Shown here piece after piece: positions 1 through 5,639 of a DNA stretch of 7,507 nt. The notes below the pieces were generated by a model that was not told where the DNA came from, ran no database searches, and was given only the letters and a program-made list of their open reading frames with translations. The stretch covers positions 1-7,507 of the forward strand of contig NZ_JAHACR010000213.1 in assembly GCF_018375725.1 (NCBI RefSeq), read 5' to 3'. The position numbers and the translations under genes are program-made. Origin of the DNA: Burkholderia sp. (GTDB taxonomy: Bacteria > Pseudomonadota > Gammaproteobacteria > Burkholderiales > Burkholderiaceae). Each line of letters begins with the position of its first letter. Positions within the stretch are counted from its first letter, which is position 1.

Positions 1-662
1 GACAGCTTCTGCTGCGCCATCAGCTTCTGCGCATCGTGCGCGCGCCCGGACACCAGCAGATAAAGCATCAGGTTGCTGATGATCTTCGAATTGTTCTGGT
101 CGAGTTCGACCGCCTTCATCAGCGGCACGCGCGCACCCTGGATATCGCCGCAGCGCAACTTCGCATACGCGAGATCGGACAGCATCGACGCATCGGTCGG
201 CGTGAGCACCGACGCCTGCGACAGCGCCTGCGTCGCGCGCTCGAAATCGCCGGCCGCGCCCGCGATCAGCCCGAGCCCGCGATATCCGCGCGCGGCGAGC
301 GGCGTGTTCAGCAGTTGCGAATAGACCGCCGCGCTCGCCGCCGGCTGGTCGGTCGCGCGCAGCGCGTCGGCACGCAGCAGGATCGTGTCGGGCGACGAGC
401 CGTATTGCTTCTCGTAAGCGTCGATGTGCGCCAGCGACGCGTAGTACAGCCCTTGCGACTGCATCCGCTCGATCAGCCCCAGGTACATGCCGGGCGTATC
501 CGGCGCGCCCTGCTTTTGCCCGGCCGCCTCCATCAGCGCGGCGCGTTCCGCCTGTGCACCGACACCGTAGCCGCTTTCCTTGAATGCGCAGGCGCCGAGC
601 AGCGCCATCATCGCCACCGCGCCCGTCAGTCTTGCCATATCGCCGATCCGTTTCATCTTCAT
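1..662 (-). CDS. tadD: TadD-like TPR lipoprotein of the Tad/Flp pilus system (partial, runs off left edge)
   Basis: Translating the minus strand from an ATG at 662 gives 220 residues with no stop before the window edge, so the C-terminus is missing. Residues 1-24 form a short lipoprotein signal peptide, and the lipobox L-G-A-C places the acylated cysteine at residue 25. From about residue 59 the protein is helical with tetratricopeptide-like units, clearest at about 123-156 (A-A-R-G-Y-R-G-L-G ... L-T-P-T-D) and 157-190 (L-A-Y-A-K-L-R-C-G-D ... A-V-E-L-D). TadD proteins are outer-membrane-anchored TPR lipoproteins thought to help assemble the Tad secretin. The position just after a tadC-type sequence, with a 17-base gap, fits tad gene order. 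A GAGGA at 671-675 sits 8 bases before the ATG at 662. An in-frame ATG at 656, with AAGGA at 663-667, is an equally plausible start. Other TPR lipoproteins are possible, but the neighbour makes TadD likely. Confidence 0.8.
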   Translation of the reverse strand, partial: MKMKRIGDMARLTGAVAMMALLGACAFKESGYGVGAQAERAALMEAAGQKQGAPDTPGMYLGLIERMQSQGLYYASLAHIDAYEKQYGSSPDTILLRADALRATDQPAASAAVYSQLLNTPLAARGYRGLGLIAGAAGDFERATQALSQASVLTPTDASMLSDLAYAKLRCGDIQGARVPLMKAVELDQNNSKIISNLMLYLLVSGRAHDAQKLMAQQKL

Positions 663-679
663 TCCTTTCGTCCTCGGCG

Positions 680-1192
680 TCAGTGCCGCGCCGTTTCGAG
701 CGCGTGCAGCACGGAGATCATGCCCGGACCGGCCGTCACGATCATCAGCGCGGGCAGCAGCGTCACGATCATGACGCCCGTCATCTTGACCGTCAGCTTG
801 CCGATGCGCTCGCGCAGCATCGAACGGCGCGTCTCGCGCAGCCGGTCGCCGAACTGCTTGAGCGGTTCCTGCACGGCGCCGCCATGCTTGTCGACCTGGA
901 TCATCAGACGGACGATCGCGCGCAGGTCCTCGTTGTCGAAACCCGAGGACAGCCGCTGCAACGATTGCTCGCGCGTGCGGCCGGCGGCGAACTGCCGTTG
1001 CGCGATGCGAATATCGAGCGTCATCCGTTTCGGCGTCGCGCCGAAACGCATCGCCAGCCAATGCACCGACAGGAAACGGCCTCGCTCGTCGCTGCATTCG
1101 ACAAAGCGCGTCTGCTCCGGAAACAGCTCGCAGATCACGCGCGCGAGCGCGTCGAATTCGGCGCTCGGGCATTCGACCAGATAGTCTTCCAT
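680..1192 (-). CDS. Chimeric ORF: DUF3022-like N-terminus fused to the C-terminal half of TadC (probable truncated tadC)
   Basis: The ORF encodes 170 residues; complete TadC proteins are usually about 300. Residues from about 63 to the end match the TadC/GspF pattern: a Q-R-Q-F-A-A-G-R-T-R-E-Q start to the second half of the T2SSF domain, then I-Q-V-D-K-H-G-G, the R-E-T-R-R charged stretch, and one membrane helix near 135-158 (V-K-M ... L-P-A-L-M-I-V-T-A-G-P-G). TadC is an inner-membrane platform protein for Flp pilus assembly. Residues 1-60 are polar and soluble, with none of the N-terminal membrane helices or the first half of the T2SSF domain. They recall small Burkholderia DUF3022 proteins (F-D-A-L-A ... 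M-R-F-G-A-T-P-K-R), a family match made from memory only. The start at 1192 is chosen because GGGAGG at 1199-1204 lies 6 bases upstream and the ATG overlaps the protease stop (TGATG). The protein is probably not a working TadC. Whether it is expressed or is a pseudogene cannot be told from sequence. Confidence 0.7.
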   Translation of the reverse strand: MEDYLVECPSAEFDALARVICELFPEQTRFVECSDERGRFLSVHWLAMRFGATPKRMTLDIRIAQRQFAAGRTREQSLQRLSSGFDNEDLRAIVRLMIQVDKHGGAVQEPLKQFGDRLRETRRSMLRERIGKLTVKMTGVMIVTLLPALMIVTAGPGMISVLHALETARH

Positions 1193-1992
1193 CACACGCC
1201 TCCCGTCACGCCGCCATGCTGCGGGCGGCACATCTTCATCAGCACACGGATGAGCAGCGCGGCCAGCACGAAATACGACGCCTCGACCCACGCCGCCGGC
1301 AGCAGCCGAACCTGATAAAGCATGGCCGGAACGTCGGCCAGCGCATGCAGTGCGATCGCAAGCGGCAGCACGCCGAGGCGGCCGGCACGCACGCCCCGCC
1401 ACATCAGCATCGACAGCGCAACCTGCAGGACCAGCGCGGCGACGCGCTCGAGCAGCAGCATGCCGACCGACGGCACCGACAGCGTCGACAACATCACCTG
1501 GATGCGCAGCACGGCTTCGCCCGGCAGTCCCGCAAGCTGGGCATCGAGTTGGCCTCGATTGGCGAGCCAGGCGAGATACGCCCACTGTCCCCACACCAGC
1601 ACGCCGACGAACCATACTTCCGCGCCGCCATGACCGAGTCCGTAGCCGATCGCGCGGCCGTCGCCGGCCGACACGCCGTAGCGGCGGTTCAGGAAGCGCA
1701 TGCCGAGATAACGCCCCACCTCCTCGAACACGCCAGCCGTGAGCGCACCATATGCGACGAATGCCGCCGGCTGCGTGAGCCAGCCGCCCGCAGGCGCCTG
1801 GCTCAGCACCACGCCATGAAACGCACGTTCGAGAATCATCGCGAACAGCGTGAAAACGGCCACGCCGACGATCGCATCGCGCCGGTCGAGCGACAGCGGC
1901 TTGCGCAGGGTACGGAAAACAACGATGGGCAGCAGTGCGATGATCAGCGTGGCGGCGATCAGCACCGCCAGCGCGACGGGTGAGACAGTCAT
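1192..1992 (-). CDS. YhfC-family glutamic-type intramembrane protease (putative)
   Basis: This 266-residue protein has about seven hydrophobic segments (near 5-28, 40-57, 73-90, 113-143, 172-198, 206-226 and 232-254), so it is an integral inner-membrane protein. The motif F-E-E-V-G-R-Y has its glutamates at 90-91 and arginine at 94. It is followed by G-L-G-H-G-G-A-E with His121, and by H-A-L-A-D with His216 and Asp220. This E-E-x-x-R plus two separated histidine motifs is the pattern of the YhfC (formerly DUF2324) family, related to the PrsW and CPBP/Abi intramembrane proteases. Its substrate is unknown. The ATG at 1992 has AAGGA (1998-2002) 5 bases upstream. The gene follows ptxS by 54 bases and overlaps the next ORF by one base, so the two are probably translationally coupled. 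All the putative active-site residues are present. Proteolytic activity is inferred from the family, not shown. Confidence 0.8.
   Translation of the reverse strand: MTVSPVALAVLIAATLIIALLPIVVFRTLRKPLSLDRRDAIVGVAVFTLFAMILERAFHGVVLSQAPAGGWLTQPAAFVAYGALTAGVFEEVGRYLGMRFLNRRYGVSAGDGRAIGYGLGHGGAEVWFVGVLVWGQWAYLAWLANRGQLDAQLAGLPGEAVLRIQVMLSTLSVPSVGMLLLERVAALVLQVALSMLMWRGVRAGRLGVLPLAIALHALADVPAMLYQVRLLPAAWVEASYFVLAALLIRVLMKMCRPQHGGVTGGV
1199..1204 (-). promoter_or_regulatory. Ribosome binding site deciding the start of the chimeric tadC ORF
   Basis: The minus strand reads GGGAGG here, 6 bases before the ATG at 1192 and inside the 3' end of the protease gene. This strong site, with the TGATG stop-start overlap, argues against the much longer open frame that extends upstream to 1615 and would run antisense-style through the protease gene in another frame. 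Confidence 0.7.
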
Positions 1993-2009
1993 GTGAGTCC
2001 TTGTTCGAG

Positions 2010-2030
2010 GCAGCGCATCCGGCGCGCTGC
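2010..2030. repeat. Inverted repeat between ptxS and the protease gene
   Basis: GCAGCGC (2010-2016) and GCGCTGC (2024-2030) form a perfect 7-bp stem with a 7-base loop, within the 54-base gap after the ptxS stop. There is no T-tract after it on the minus strand, so it is not a canonical intrinsic terminator. It could slow transcription or be a Rho-assisted end of the ptxS transcript. It could also be chance in GC-rich DNA. Confidence 0.35.
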
Positions 2031-2046
2031 GTGCCCCGAATGATAC

Positions 2047-3090
2047 TCAGCTTGCCGTCGATGCGCGCGCGATCAGCTCGCCCGGCAGCAGCGCAACGCG
2101 CGCATCGCCCGCCGCGCCGTCGATCCGCTCGTGAACGAACTCGACCGCCTTGTAGCCGATTTCATAGGTCGGCTGGCGGATCGTCGTGATGCCGATCAGC
2201 TCGGCCCATTCAGGGTCGTCGATCGAGACGAGCGCCGCCTTGTCCTGCCACACGGCGCCGAAGCGTGCGCGCAGATGCCGCGCGATCACGAGCGCGACCG
2301 GCGCGTTGGCCGCGAACAGCGCCGCGCGCTTGCCGCCGTGCAGCGACGCGTCGATGCGCATGTCGAGTTCCCTGAGCGCGACGGATACCGCGGCGGAATC
2401 GTTCAGGTCGAGCACGACAGGCTGCGGCACCGGACGGCCGCGCGCCGCCAGCGCGGCGCGAAACGCCGCCTCGCGCAGGCGCCGCGAACTGACATGCTCG
2501 AACGGCTGGACCACGAAGTGGATCGCGTCGAAACCCTGGTCGATCAGATGCCGCACGCCCGTGTCGACCGCGCCGGCGTTGTCAAGACCGATCAGGTCGG
2601 CCTCGAAGCCCTCGACGGTCCGGTCGACGAGCACCGCCGGAATCCCGCCGCCGCGCAGCGGACGCAGCACCTCTTCCTCGGCGCCGAGCGCGTTGACGAT
2701 CATCCCTTCGACGCGGTACGTGGTGAGCAACTGCAGATAGCGGCGCTCCATCTCGACCTCGTTCGCTGCGTGGCAAATCAGCGGCATGTAGCCAAGCGCA
2801 TGGCACGCCGCTTCCACGCCCTGCAATACCTCGACGGTATACGGATTGGTCAGGTCGGCCGCGAGCATTCCGAGCAAGCGGTTGCGGCCCCGCTTCAGGC
2901 CGCGCGCCATCTGGTTCGGCCGATAGTTCAGGCGTGCGATCGCCGTTTCGATCCGCTGACGCAGATCGGCGGACAGCACGCGCGTTTCGCCGTTCAGGTA
3001 GCGCGAAACGCTGGTCTTGCCGGTGCCTGCCTCGCGTGCGACGTCGCTGATCGTCGCGGGACGCGGGCTGGTGGATGGAGAATCTGTCAC
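2047..3090 (-). CDS. ptxS: LacI-family transcriptional regulator, PtxS-type 2-ketogluconate-responsive repressor
   Basis: This 347-residue protein has the full LacI layout. A helix-turn-helix lies at about residues 13-33 (T-I-S-D-V-A-R-E-A-G ... S-V-S-R-Y-L-N). The hinge follows at about 56-66 (Y-R-P-N-Q-M-A-R-G-L-K), and from about 72 comes a periplasmic-binding-protein-like effector domain. The length is close to Pseudomonas PtxS, which is about 340 residues. PtxS represses the kgu genes and its own gene, and is released by 2-ketogluconate. Here the gene follows kguD, and a site close to the PtxS consensus sits in front of kguE, which supports the assignment over other LacI regulators such as GntR-type gluconate repressors. 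Translation starts at a GTG (3088-3090), supported by GAGG (3098-3101) 7 bases upstream. The 228-base gap to kguD suggests its own promoter in addition to any read-through. The ligand is inferred from context. Confidence 0.85.
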   Translation of the reverse strand: MTDSPSTSPRPATISDVAREAGTGKTSVSRYLNGETRVLSADLRQRIETAIARLNYRPNQMARGLKRGRNRLLGMLAADLTNPYTVEVLQGVEAACHALGYMPLICHAANEVEMERRYLQLLTTYRVEGMIVNALGAEEEVLRPLRGGGIPAVLVDRTVEGFEADLIGLDNAGAVDTGVRHLIDQGFDAIHFVVQPFEHVSSRRLREAAFRAALAARGRPVPQPVVLDLNDSAAVSVALRELDMRIDASLHGGKRAALFAANAPVALVIARHLRARFGAVWQDKAALVSIDDPEWAELIGITTIRQPTYEIGYKAVEFVHERIDGAAGDARVALLPGELIARASTAS

Positions 3091-3097
3091 AGTCGTG

Positions 3098-3101
3098 CCT
3101 C
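3098..3101 (-). promoter_or_regulatory. Ribosome binding site supporting the GTG start of ptxS
   Basis: GAGG on the minus strand lies 7 bases before GTG at 3090. The protein from this GTG reaches the helix-turn-helix after about a dozen residues, which is normal for LacI proteins, so the non-ATG start is believable. Confidence 0.6.
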
Positions 3102-3181
3102 GCGACGTGCAATCCGCGCCGCTTCACGCGCGGGCGGACATTTGTTTTGGATACGGACGCCAACCGGCGGTCTCCTCTCTC

Positions 3182-3205
3182 GGCGTCGCCGGCTGCGGCG
3201 ACGCC
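3182..3205. repeat. Perfect 9-bp hairpin in the kguD-ptxS intergenic region
   Basis: GGCGTCGCC (3182-3190) and its exact reverse complement GGCGACGCC (3197-3205) flank a 6-base loop. The element sits about 90 bases upstream of the ptxS start and about 115 bases after the kguD stop. Neither side carries a T-tract, so a standard intrinsic terminator is not supported. It may attenuate read-through from the kgu operon, stabilise an mRNA end, or be a protein site. Except for the hairpins described here, the 228 bases between kguD and ptxS show no gene. Confidence 0.5.
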
Positions 3206-3247
3206 CTTGCCGCGGCTTCACGGCGACGCGCGGGCGATCATAACCCA

Positions 3248-3293
3248 GCCGCCCGCACGGCACCAAGACCGCACGACACCCGAGCCGGGCGGC
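3248..3293. repeat. Long-loop inverted repeat just after kguD
   Basis: GCCGCCCG (3248-3255) and CGGGCGGC (3286-3293) are perfect 8-base reverse complements 30 bases apart, starting 26 bases after the kguD stop. With no T-tract and a long loop, its role as a transcript end is only a possibility. Confidence 0.3.
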
Positions 3294-3318
3294 ATCTGCT
3301 GTGCGCCGCCACCGCGGG

Positions 3319-4287
3319 CTAGCCTGCGCGCGCCAGCGCCTCCGGATTGACCAGATTGACGCGCAGCGTGCCAGCGAGCGCGCCGACCAGGTTTTCCGCG
3401 GCGCAACGTGACATCGCGTGTCGCGTTTCGTGTGTTGCCGAACCAATGTGCGGCAAGGCGACCACCTGCTTCATCCGCAGCAGCGGCGAATCGGCGGCGA
3501 GCGGCTCCTTCTCGAACACGTCGAGCCCCGCCCCGCGGATCTTGCCCGTTTGCAGCGCGTCGATCAGCGCCGCCTCGTCGACCACCGGCCCGCGCGATGC
3601 ATTGATCAGGATCGCGCCCGGCTTCATCCGCGCGAGTTCGGCCGCGCCGATCAGGTGGTGCGTCTCCGGCAACAACGGCACCTGAAGACAGACGAAATCC
3701 GATTCCGCGAGCAGCGTGTCGAGCGTCACGCGGCGCGCGCCGTACTGCGCCTCGGCGTCGGGGTGTGTGGCGCGGTTCGTATACAGCACCTGCATCCGGA
3801 AACCGAGCGCCGCGCGGCGCGCGACCGCCGCGCCGATCCGGCCGAGCCCGACGATGCCGATCGTCTTGCCCTGCACGTCGGTGCCGTACAGATCCGGGCC
3901 GATGCTGCGATGCCAGTGTCCCGCCTTCACCCATTCCGCCAGTTCGACCACGCGCCGCGCGGACGCGAGGATCAGCGAAAACACCGTATCGGCGGTCGAT
4001 TCGGTCAGCACGTCCGGCGTGTGCGCGAGCACGATGCCGCGCCGCGTCAGGTCCGGCACGTCGAAATTGTCGTAGCCGACCGAGATGGTCGACCATGCCT
4101 TCAGGCGCGGCGCGCGATCGAGCATCGCCGGCGGAATCTTCAGGCTCGCGCCGATCGCGCCGTCGGCATGCGCCAGCGCGTCGCCAAGCGCCGCGGCGCC
4201 ATCGGCCTGCACGACGTCCGCATGTTCGCGCAGATAGGCGAGGACGTCGTCGGGCAGCGGCTTGTAAGCGACGATACGGGGCTTCAT
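3319..4287 (-). CDS. kguD: 2-ketogluconate-6-phosphate reductase (D-2-hydroxyacid dehydrogenase family)
   Basis: This 322-residue protein is a full-length D-isomer-specific 2-hydroxyacid dehydrogenase. The nucleotide-binding loop G-L-G-R-I-G is at 147-152. The catalytic triad is visible: Arg232 in N-A-S-R-G-P-V-V-D-E, Glu261 in F-E-K-E-P, and His280 in L-P-H-I-G-S-A-T. The substrate-loop motif S-V-G-Y-D-N-F-D is at 69-76. KguD reduces 2-keto-6-phosphogluconate to 6-phosphogluconate with NAD(P)H in the cytoplasm, feeding the Entner-Doudoroff pathway. Sequence alone cannot separate it from GhrB/TkrA glyoxylate and 2-ketogluconate reductases. The substrate is assigned because the gene is last in a kguE-K-T-D operon next to the kinase and transporter. 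The ATG at 4287 is 4 bases after the kguT stop, with an AAGGA inside the end of kguT, so translational coupling is likely. Confidence 0.88.
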   Translation of the reverse strand: MKPRIVAYKPLPDDVLAYLREHADVVQADGAAALGDALAHADGAIGASLKIPPAMLDRAPRLKAWSTISVGYDNFDVPDLTRRGIVLAHTPDVLTESTADTVFSLILASARRVVELAEWVKAGHWHRSIGPDLYGTDVQGKTIGIVGLGRIGAAVARRAALGFRMQVLYTNRATHPDAEAQYGARRVTLDTLLAESDFVCLQVPLLPETHHLIGAAELARMKPGAILINASRGPVVDEAALIDALQTGKIRGAGLDVFEKEPLAADSPLLRMKQVVALPHIGSATHETRHAMSRCAAENLVGALAGTLRVNLVNPEALARAG

Positions 4288-4291
4288 CGAT

Positions 4292-5572
4292 TCATTTTCC
4301 TTGCAGCGGCGCGGTGAGCGGATGCGCTTCGCGCGCCTGGGGTTTGACGGACAGCGTGAGCACGACAGCCGCGACGAGTGCGGCGCTCATGAACGCGTAG
4401 GATGCGACGGGCGATCCGGTCGCGCCGTTCAGGTAGCCGACAAAATACGAGCCGACGAACGAGCCGAGCGCACCCATGCTGTTGATCAGCGCCATCGCGC
4501 CGCCTGCGACATTCCTCGGCAGCAGCTCCGGCACGATCGCGAAGAACGGCCCGTACGGCGCATACATGGCAGCGCCCGCGACGACGAGCAGCGCGTACGA
4601 CATCCAGAAATGCGTCGAGCCGAGCGCATAGGAAGCGGCGAACGCCGCCGCGCCGATCAGCAGGAACGGCCAGACGAAGCCGCGTCGCGAGCCGACCTTG
4701 TCCGACGCCCACGACGCGGCAAGCATCGCGATCGTCGCGGCGAGATACGGCATCGCGGACAGCCAGCCGGTCGCGACCATGCCGAGCGACGAGCCGTTCT
4801 TGACGATCGACGGCAGCCACAGCACGAAGCCATACACGCCGATGCTCCAGCAGAAATACTGCGCGCACAGCTTGATCACGGCCGGCGAGCGGAAGGCCTC
4901 GCGATAGTTGCGCACGGGCTTGATCGCTGCCTGCTCGGCCGCGAGCGCCGCTTCGAGGTCGCGCTTTTCCTGCGCGTTGAGCCAGGTCGATTCGGCCGGC
5001 TTGTCCTGCACGAGGCACCACCAGCACACGGCCCAGATGATCGCGGGCACACCCTCGGCGACGAACATCTGGCGCCAGCCGAATTCGTGCACGAGATAGC
5101 CGGACACGACGGACATCCACAGCACCGTGACCGGATTGCCGAGTATCAGGAAGGTGTTCGCGCGCGAACGTTCGCGCTTCGTGAACCAGTTGCTGATGTA
5201 GACCAGCATCGCCGGCATCACGGCCGCCTCGACGACGCCGAGCACGAAGCGGATCGCCATCAGCGACGGGATGTTGCTGACGACGCCGGTGAGCGCCGCG
5301 CATGCGCCCCACAGCACGAGGCTCCAGAACACCAGTTTCTTGACGCTCCTGCGCTCCGCATAGATCGCGCCCGGAATCTGGAAGAAGAAATAGCCGAGGA
5401 AGAACAGCGCCCCGATCAGCGACGACAGCCCCTTGCTGATGCCGAGATCCTGGTTGATGCCCGCCGCCGCCGCGAACCCGTAGTTCGCGCGGTCGAGATA
5501 GGCGAGGCTGTACGTGATGAAGACGATCGGCATGATCGTCCACCAGCGGCGAGCGGCGAGATTGGCTGCCAT
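4292..5572 (-). CDS. kguT: 2-ketogluconate transporter, MFS superfamily (ACS family)
   Basis: This 426-residue inner-membrane permease has the usual twelve-helix major facilitator layout, with a soluble central loop at about 190-228. The motif Y-L-D-R-A-N-Y-G-F-A at 25-34 is typical of the anion:cation symporter family, which also holds tartrate, hexuronate and phthalate carriers. A second-half motif, D-K-V-G-S-R-R-G, lies at 291-298. In Pseudomonas, KguT imports 2-ketogluconate formed by periplasmic oxidation of glucose and gluconate. The substrate here is inferred from the adjoining kinase and reductase. The start at 5572 is preferred because AAGGAG (5581-5586) is 8 bases upstream and the first helix then begins at about residue 11. 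A start at 5638 would add 22 polar residues without a good ribosome site. The gap to kguK is 67 bases. Confidence 0.9.
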   Translation of the reverse strand: MAANLAARRWWTIMPIVFITYSLAYLDRANYGFAAAAGINQDLGISKGLSSLIGALFFLGYFFFQIPGAIYAERRSVKKLVFWSLVLWGACAALTGVVSNIPSLMAIRFVLGVVEAAVMPAMLVYISNWFTKRERSRANTFLILGNPVTVLWMSVVSGYLVHEFGWRQMFVAEGVPAIIWAVCWWCLVQDKPAESTWLNAQEKRDLEAALAAEQAAIKPVRNYREAFRSPAVIKLCAQYFCWSIGVYGFVLWLPSIVKNGSSLGMVATGWLSAMPYLAATIAMLAASWASDKVGSRRGFVWPFLLIGAAAFAASYALGSTHFWMSYALLVVAGAAMYAPYGPFFAIVPELLPRNVAGGAMALINSMGALGSFVGSYFVGYLNGATGSPVASYAFMSAALVAAVVLTLSVKPQAREAHPLTAPLQGK

Positions 5573-5580
5573 GTGGGTGT

Positions 5581-5586
5581 CTCCTT
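5581..5586 (-). promoter_or_regulatory. Ribosome binding site deciding the kguT start
   Basis: AAGGAG on the minus strand lies 8 bases before the ATG at 5572. It lies within the longer reading frame that begins at 5638, and shows that the internal ATG is the true start. Confidence 0.75.
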
Positions 5587-5592
5587 GTCCTT

Positions 5593-5605
5593 GTGCGTAT
5601 CGCAC
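5593..5605. repeat. Short intercistronic palindrome between kguK and kguT (proximal to kguT)
   Basis: GTGCG and CGCAC (5593-5597 and 5601-5605) flank a 3-base TAT centre, just upstream of the kguT ribosome site. It could affect kguT translation or mRNA processing, or it may be chance. Confidence 0.25.
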
Positions 5606-5623
5606 GAAATGGGCTCGCGATTG

Positions 5624-5637
5624 TGCCGTGCGCGGCA
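5624..5637. repeat. Short intercistronic hairpin just after the kguK stop
   Basis: TGCCG and CGGCA (5624-5628 and 5633-5637) form a 5-bp stem with a 4-base loop, two bases from the kguK stop codon. This is too short to call a terminator and there is no T-tract. It could protect the upstream message from 3' exonucleases. Confidence 0.25.
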
Positions 5638-5639
5638 TC

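Noticed and set aside
36..1184. A 382-codon plus-strand open frame across tadD and the chimeric ORF
   Set aside because: It runs antisense to two supported genes, one with a clear lipobox and TPR-like pattern, and its Arg-rich product has no family features.
680..1615. The long version of the chimeric ORF starting at 1615
   Set aside because: The added part is an Arg/Ala-rich translation overlapping the protease gene in another frame; the ATG at 1192 has a strong ribosome site and stop-start overlap.
3159..3172. A possible PtxS site upstream of ptxS around AACCGG
   Set aside because: Only the six-base core matches; the flanking positions do not, and symmetry is lost on the right arm.
3418..4317. 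A 299-codon plus-strand open frame opposite kguD
   Set aside because: Antisense shadow of a gene with intact catalytic motifs; its composition is dominated by Arg and Ala with no domain signature.
5573..5638. A 22-residue N-terminal extension of KguT
   Set aside because: The ribosome site at 5581-5586 points to the downstream ATG, and the extension is polar and unlike MFS N-termini.
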